Of a stretch of DNA of 64,000 nucleotides, positions 59,615 through 64,000 are shown one piece after another. The position numbers were made by a program, and so were the translations under genes. A model generated the notes under the pieces. The model was not told the origin of the DNA and did not search any database. It worked only from the letters and a program-made list of their open reading frames with translations. Position 1 is the stretch's first letter. Every line of letters begins with the position of its first letter. The stretch is from contig JADJQN010000003.1 in NCBI GenBank assembly GCA_016712745.1, positions 620,001 to 684,000 of the forward strand. The letters are read 5' to 3'. The stretch is from Sandaracinaceae bacterium. Its GTDB lineage: Bacteria; Myxococcota_A; Polyangia; Polyangiales; JADJQN01.

Positions 59615-61048
59615 ATGGCAATCATCGAACTACGACCTATTTCTCGAGTCGGCGAAGAACTGGTTTCTTCGCGCGTCAAGCCTGAGTCGGACTCGCAACA
59701 CGAGGCCCTTCGCAGCTTGCTCCTTGGCTCGCCGATGAGCGCGGAAGCGGAAGTACCTTCGCTTGCCGATCTCATAAGCGCGGGCGTTCACCTGGCGGAG
59801 GGCTCACGCCGCAAGGTAATCCTTCCGCTTGAAGGACGGCCGGCGGAGTTTGCTCTCGTGCGACGGGGCGACGATGTCTTGGTGAGCCACTACGCGACCA
59901 GCGGGGTGCCGGAGATCGTCGTCCTCGATCGCCGCGTCTCTCTCACCTCGCTCCTCAATGAGTGCGCCAAGATCTGCGATTTGTTGGCAATGCGCACCGA
60001 TCGGTCTTCGCAGAGCGCGTACAAGCGCCTCGCCGAACGGGCTCACGCCGCCGCCATATCGATCCTGCCTGATCCTTACGCGTCAGATCTGCCGGTTGAG
60101 CTGTCTGGCGGTACCGACGCCGCGCCGGGCGAGGATGTAGCACTCGCGTTTGGATTCGCCGCGACGGTTTTTCCCGGCGTGGACCCCGTACCGGAAGGCT
60201 CGGCGCGCGCAGATGTGCACGCAACCTTGTTTGATGGACGCCTCTGGGCTTACGCGCGCGGACGCCGCATTGCGCTCGCGAAAGGCCCAGTACTGCTTGT
60301 CGTACAGCGCATGGTCGCCGCCGTTCGCACGCTGATCGATGCGTGGACCGCCGAGAAGAGCGTCCACGTGCGCATGCGTTCGGGCTCGTTCGTGGTGGGT
60401 GTCCGCCTCGAGCGCGGCAACACTGCGTCCGTCACGCTCGGCTCGACCGATGAGAGCACGCTTACTCTTGCGGCTCTCGAAGTTCCGGAAGCCGCCGAAC
60501 CCATGCTCAAGCTCGCGAACGAGCTCATTCGTGCCGTCGCTAGCGCCGACCGCGCACAAGCTCGCAATCTCCGCTTCGTCGCTTTGCGCGACGAAGTTCG
60601 CGCGCTTCGTCGCATCATTCGCGAGCGAACGCGTCGTGACGGATTCGTCAACGCTGATCCAGAACGTCTGCGCCTTGCGAGTCCGCCTTCGAGCATTGAA
60701 CTTTCCGAGCGTGGCGCAGCGAACATCGCGAGCCCCGTCGGACGCCTTCGCTTCGCCGAACGCTGGCGCACGGAGATTGAAGGCCTCGATGCTGCATCCA
60801 CTTTCCTGTGCGGCGATCGTATGGTGGTCGCAACTCCGCGTCGCGTGATCGCGCTCGCGCGCGATGGCGGAGAAGTGTTGTGGTCACGCCGCACACCGCG
60901 TGCCGCGTCCATGATGGTCGGCACATCCCTCCTTCGCTTGTCGCCCGACGGCGTTGTTGCGAAGGGCAGACTCGCTTGGTTGCCATCGACCTGCGCACCG
61001 GTGAGCCTCGTTGGCGCTTCCGCGCGCGCGGGTCCGTATTCCGCATGA
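59615..61048 (+). CDS. PQQ-type beta-propeller protein, 5' part (frameshifted)
   Basis: 478 codons from the ATG at 59615 to a TGA at 61046-61048. Residues 1-~380 are a mixed alpha/beta domain without recognised family. The frame turns into propeller-like WRTEIEGLDAASTFLCGDR and GGEVLWSRRTPRAASMM just before base 60965. There the G-run GGG at 60964-60966 is one base short: the frame continues in the +1 register as GQTRLVAIDLRTGEPRWRF, the next blade. So the last ~28 codons of this frame are non-coding. Either the gene is broken or the assembly has a homopolymer error. Confidence 0.7.
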   Translation: MAIIELRPISRVGEELVSSRVKPESDSQHEALRSLLLGSPMSAEAEVPSLADLISAGVHLAEGSRRKVILPLEGRPAEFALVRRGDDVLVSHYATSGVPEIVVLDRRVSLTSLLNECAKICDLLAMRTDRSSQSAYKRLAERAHAAAISILPDPYASDLPVELSGGTDAAPGEDVALAFGFAATVFPGVDPVPEGSARADVHATLFDGRLWAYARGRRIALAKGPVLLVVQRMVAAVRTLIDAWTAEKSVHVRMRSGSFVVGVRLERGNTASVTLGSTDESTLTLAALEVPEAAEPMLKLANELIRAVASADRAQARNLRFVALRDEVRALRRIIRERTRRDGFVNADPERLRLASPPSSIELSERGAANIASPVGRLRFAERWRTEIEGLDAASTFLCGDRMVVATPRRVIALARDGGEVLWSRRTPRAASMMVGTSLLRLSPDGVVAKGRLAWLPSTCAPVSLVGASARAGPYSA

Positions 61049-61779
61049 AGCGCGCTGGCCGCATTTTGCTCGTGACTTGCGGCGAGGGCTCAGTGCACGC
61101 GCTCGATGTAACGTCGGGCGAAGTACTGTGGCGCTTGTCTGAACCGACGCGCTTCTCGCTCATGCCAACGATCTCGCGCGACATGGCCATGGTTGTGTCA
61201 GGCGAGCTTGGAAACGGTCCAGGCGCACTTTACGGTCTCGACTTGTATTCGGGTGAGATGCTGTGGCGCCGCGATCTCGAAGCTTCTCCGACCGGCGCGC
61301 CACTTGGCGTCGAAGACACGGTATGCGTCCCGATTCAGATGGGCACCAAACCGACCCTCGCCGCATTCAATCCCGAGGACGGCGCACTGCGCTGGATGAC
61401 CAACGACCCCGGTGTCGGACGCGGCGGAGCTGCCCTCGCTGTGGATCGCAGCCTCGTCATCAACGCTCCCGGCGGTCGCGTCACATCGCTCGATCTGGCG
61501 ACAGGCGCAGAGCGCTGGACTCAGTCCGTGGCCCCGGTGGGTGGTGGCGACGTCCCTCGACGCCTCGAACCCATCTTGCGCGGCGGCGCGCTCTTTGTGC
61601 CCGCCTCATCCGTGCACGTCCTTCGCCCCGCTGACGGCTCAGTCTTCGGCGCGACCCTCGAGTGCGATCTCATCCCTGACGTGCTGCGCGTCGACGAACG
61701 CGGCTGGCTTTACGTCGCCGAAGAAAGCGGCCACGTCCGCGCCTACGCCCCCGCCCCCCAACTCTCCCTCGTCAAGTAA
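61045..61779 (+). CDS. PQQ-type beta-propeller protein, 3' part (frameshifted)
   Basis: 244 codons from an ATG that overlaps the preceding TGA (ATGA). Blade repeats of the PQQ type are clear: GEGSVHALDVTSGEVLWRL, GPGALYGLDLYSGEMLWRRD, PTLAAFNPEDGALRWMT, GGRVTSLDLATGAERWTQ, YVAEESGHVRAYAPAP. The coding register actually begins about 60967, upstream of this ATG, joining the 59615 frame across the one-base shift. It may be translated by coupling, but I read both features as one gene of ~720 residues (59615-61779). Confidence 0.7.
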   Translation: MKRAGRILLVTCGEGSVHALDVTSGEVLWRLSEPTRFSLMPTISRDMAMVVSGELGNGPGALYGLDLYSGEMLWRRDLEASPTGAPLGVEDTVCVPIQMGTKPTLAAFNPEDGALRWMTNDPGVGRGGAALAVDRSLVINAPGGRVTSLDLATGAERWTQSVAPVGGGDVPRRLEPILRGGALFVPASSVHVLRPADGSVFGATLECDLIPDVLRVDERGWLYVAEESGHVRAYAPAPQLSLVK

Positions 61780-61844
61780 AGCCCCGTCGGCCGCTCGCGT
61801 CGTCGCGATCGATCGCGCGTTCGCTTTGCATGCGGCGGTGCGTG

Positions 61845-61979
61845 GGTTAACAAGAGATCAAGAGATCAAGAGATCAAGAGATCAAGAGATCAAGAGGAAG
61901 GCATTTGGATTTTGTGTCGTCTCGATCAACACCCGAATGCCTTTGCCTTTCTCCTGAACTCTTGATCTCTTGTTCAACC
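61845..61979. repeat. Inverted repeat element, family A copy 2, with 8-bp tandem repeat
   Basis: Left arm starting GGTTAACAAGAGATCAAG (61845) and right arm ending CTTGATCTCTTGTTCAACC (61979) face each other, as in the element at 1891. The left arm holds five tandem AGATCAAG units; the right arm has only one. The inner parts AAGGCATT and AATGCCTT also pair. It fills the 234-bp gap between convergent genes; nothing else is seen there. Confidence 0.78.
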
Positions 61980-62013
61980 TGCCAGCGTCGTCGCGAAGCA
62001 CGCCGTCGCAAGG

Positions 62014-62823
62014 TCAGAGGCGGCGGTGTTTTAGACTCGGCAGCGATTGCCGGATGCGAGTGACGACTTCATCATCGATAAACGCGGCCGCAAAGCCCTC
62101 GCCTTCGCCGCATTCGGCGAGCACTACGCCCCACGGATCGACGATGAGTGCGTGGCCGTACGAGGCGCGTGACCCAAAGTGTTTGCCCGTTTGCGCTGCC
62201 GCCAGGACGTAGCACTGCGACTCGATCGCGCGTGCGCGCAGAAGCACGTGCCAGTGATCTTTCCCAGTGGTCGCGGTGAATGCCGCCGGGATGGCGAGTG
62301 CGATGGCGCCTTGATCAACGAGCTTGCGATAGAGCTCGGGGAAGCGAACGTCGTAGCACACGGAGAGGCCGAGCTTGCCAAAGCTTGCGTCCGTCGTGAC
62401 GGGTGTCTCGCCGGCTTCCACCGTCGATGACTCGGTGAGCTGAGTTCCGTCGGGCAAGTCCACGTCGAAGAGATGAATCTTCCGATAGATCGATTTTACC
62501 GAACCGTCGGCGGCGACGTGCACGCACGCGTTGCGCACCTTTCCTGGCGCGGACCCTTTTTCCCAAAACCCGCCAAGCACCAACTCGACGCCGAGCTCTT
62601 TTGCCCACGCGACGCAGCGCGCAAGCACGGGCCCACCGGCCGGCAACGTTTCGGCCAGCGCGAGCTTCTCTTGCTCGGGTCCAAGAAACGCAAAGCACTC
62701 GGGAAGCATAACTAGCTTCGCGCCGTCGGCCGCGGCCTCGCGAACCAAGCGCTCGGCGGCGCTCAGGTTCTTCGCAAGATCGGGAATCGAGCACATCTGA
62801 ACTACGGCAACCTTGGTACGCAT
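62014..62823 (-). CDS. Carbon-nitrogen hydrolase, Nit-type amidase
   Basis: 269 residues. The nitrilase-superfamily catalytic triad is Glu42 (LPECFAFLG), Lys115 (IYRKIHLFDVD) and Cys156 (GLSVCYDVRFPELYR). Length, RFPELYR and the DVDLPDG loop fit Nit1/Nit2 enzymes that hydrolyse deaminated glutathione or alpha-ketoglutaramate; ordinary nitrilases are longer. Cytoplasmic. Divergent from purE. Confidence 0.9.
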   Translation of the reverse strand: MRTKVAVVQMCSIPDLAKNLSAAERLVREAAADGAKLVMLPECFAFLGPEQEKLALAETLPAGGPVLARCVAWAKELGVELVLGGFWEKGSAPGKVRNACVHVAADGSVKSIYRKIHLFDVDLPDGTQLTESSTVEAGETPVTTDASFGKLGLSVCYDVRFPELYRKLVDQGAIALAIPAAFTATTGKDHWHVLLRARAIESQCYVLAAAQTGKHFGSRASYGHALIVDPWGVVLAECGEGEGFAAAFIDDEVVTRIRQSLPSLKHRRL

Positions 62824-62878
62824 CGCTCTTTAGTAGCACTGTGCACGTCCGCGCAAAAGCGTGTGGTATGCTCGCCGC

Positions 62879-63370
62879 ATGTCAGCGCTCGTGGGCATCG
62901 TGATGGGTTCCAAATCCGATTGGGAAACGATGGAGCACACGCAAAAGACGCTCGATGCGTTGGGCGTGGCAAATGAGGTGCGCATCGTCTCAGCGCACCG
63001 CACCCCCGATCAACTCTTCGAGTACGCAAGCACCGCAATCACGCGCGGGCTCGAGGTCATCATCGCTGGCGCAGGAGGAGCTGCTCACTTACCCGGCATG
63101 ATCGCGGCGAAGACTTCACTGCCCGTGCTCGGCGTCCCGGTCGAATCCAAAGTTCTGCGCGGCGTCGATTCGCTGCTCTCGATTGTGCAGATGCCGGCGG
63201 GAATCCCCGTGGGCACGCTCGCCATCGGCAAAGCGGGCGCCATCAATGCCGCGCTCCTGGCGGCGTCAATGCTTGGGAGCAAACATCCGTCGATACGCGC
63301 CGCCGTCGAACGCTATCGCGAAGAGCAAACTTCGGCTGTTCTCGCTACGCCCGATCCTCGATACACATGA
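62879..63370 (+). CDS. purE: N5-carboxyaminoimidazole ribonucleotide mutase, PurE class I
   Basis: 163 residues. It converts N5-CAIR to CAIR in de novo purine synthesis. Marks: GIVMGSKSDWETM (phosphate loop), RIVSAHRTPDQLFEYA (catalytic His) and IAGAGGAAHLPGMIAAKT, GVPVES and MPAGIPVGTLAIGKAGAINA. The start is the ATG at 62879. Its stop overlaps the purK ATG (ATGA), the usual purEK arrangement. Confidence 0.97.
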   Translation: MSALVGIVMGSKSDWETMEHTQKTLDALGVANEVRIVSAHRTPDQLFEYASTAITRGLEVIIAGAGGAAHLPGMIAAKTSLPVLGVPVESKVLRGVDSLLSIVQMPAGIPVGTLAIGKAGAINAALLAASMLGSKHPSIRAAVERYREEQTSAVLATPDPRYT

Positions 63371-64000
63371 AGGTCGGGATTCTCGGTGGGGGGCAGTTGG
63401 CGCAAATGCTTGCGCAAGCCGGCAACGCACTTGGCGTTGAAACCACGTTCGTTGACCCAGGGAAAAACGCGCCCGCAGCGCGTTACGCTACGCAGATTCG
63501 CGCCGCCTACGATGACTTGGATGCGCTTGCGCAACTTGCGGCGTCTGTCGATGTCGTGACGTACGAGTTCGAGAACGTTCCCGAAATCGCCGCAACGATG
63601 CTTGCGAAGCACGTTCATCTGCGACCGTTGCCAATCGCACTTTCGACATCGCAGGACCGGCTCACAGAAAAAACCATGTTCGCATCGCTCGGCATTCCGA
63701 CCGCGCCATTTCAACCCGTCGCGAGCGCCGCTGACCTTGAAGCCGCGGTTCGCGCGGTGGGTCTGCCGGCAGTGCTCAAGACGCGTCGCATGGGCTACGA
63801 CGGAAAAGGACAGCTTGTCCTGCGCGGCGCCGCCGACGTACCGGGCGCGTTCGAAAAGCTCGGTTCGGTTCCATGCATCCTCGAAGGGTTCGTGCGTTTC
63901 GAGCGGGAGCTTAGCTTGGTTTGCGTACGGGGCCGTGACGGCGAGACGCGCTTCTATCCGCTGACGCAGACTATTCACGAAGGCGGCATTTTGCGCATGA
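63367..64000 (+). CDS. purK: N5-carboxyaminoimidazole ribonucleotide synthase (partial)
   Basis: The first ~211 residues; the gene runs off the right end. It makes N5-CAIR from AIR, bicarbonate and ATP, feeding PurE. Visible are the N-terminal KVGILGGGQLAQMLAQAG, VVTYEFENVP, LTEKTMFASLGIPTAPF and the ATP-grasp loop LKTRRMGYDGKGQ, then ILEGFVRFERELSLVC. The start overlaps the purE stop by 4 bp. Confidence 0.96.
   Translation, partial: MKVGILGGGQLAQMLAQAGNALGVETTFVDPGKNAPAARYATQIRAAYDDLDALAQLAASVDVVTYEFENVPEIAATMLAKHVHLRPLPIALSTSQDRLTEKTMFASLGIPTAPFQPVASAADLEAAVRAVGLPAVLKTRRMGYDGKGQLVLRGAADVPGAFEKLGSVPCILEGFVRFERELSLVCVRGRDGETRFYPLTQTIHEGGILRM

Overview
The window is GC-rich chromosomal DNA of a delta-proteobacterial-type Gram-negative bacterium, most likely a myxobacterium-like member of the Myxococcota (Polyangia/Sandaracinaceae-like; this is an inference). 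Supporting signs are a MYXO-CTERM-like sorting tail, many lipoproteins with Asp/Gly/Ala/Met-rich linkers behind a lipobox, a giant Ser/Thr kinase-TPR protein, MopE-type and PPC domains, and BamD. Both window ends cut genes: an RND pump on the left and purK on the right. I found no tRNA, rRNA, CRISPR array or prophage.

Layout. 1-10.3 kb: RND pump 3' end, aldehyde dehydrogenase, a response-regulator remnant, speA (arginine decarboxylase), then a kinase-TPR giant overlapping an acyltransferase. 10.3-17.1 kb is accessory and scarred: an IS3 transposase remnant, several small Cys-rich lipoproteins, a GT-C-like membrane protein, one intact [2Fe-2S] ferredoxin, and two decayed ferredoxin copies that each follow the same 37-bp sequence. 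17.1-18.6 kb: uraD-uraH plus a coupled unknown lipoprotein. 18.7-28.2 kb: two tandem giant paralogous lipoproteins, each made of Calx-beta-like repeats (11 and 5) capped by seven FG-GAP-like repeats, i.e. a predicted seven-bladed propeller on a stalk. 28.4-31.8 kb: two convergent parallel beta-helix proteins, one of them pectate-lyase-9-like. 31.8-41.4 kb: allantoicase, a four-gene ECF sigma/FecR/envelope operon, allantoinase, membrane urate oxidase PuuD, and a DUF6986 aldolase-like protein. 41.4-50.7 kb: TPR protein and bamD, secreted TPR protein, lipoproteins, a PHB-depolymerase-like esterase, transglutaminase, thioesterase, and a YXWGXW/TIG protein. 50.7-59.5 kb: two tandem alkaline-phosphatase-superfamily enzymes, 3-hydroxyacyl-CoA dehydrogenase, a MopE/PPC lipoprotein, glycosyltransferase, NUDIX hydrolase, and an AI-2E family permease. 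59.6-64 kb: a frameshifted PQQ-type propeller gene, a nitrilase-family amidase, purE and purK.

The clearest metabolic theme is urate catabolism: PuuD (urate to 5-hydroxyisourate), UraH, UraD (to allantoin), AllB (to allantoate) and Alc (to ureidoglycolate and urea) are all present but split into three blocks over about 23 kb, separated by the giant adhesin-like genes. The clearest structural theme is an expanded cell-surface lipoproteome. At DNA level there are three dispersed repeat families: a 31-bp inverted repeat built on an AAGAGATC core, a GGGGACGTTCCCC palindrome, and the 37-bp leader of the ferredoxin relics.
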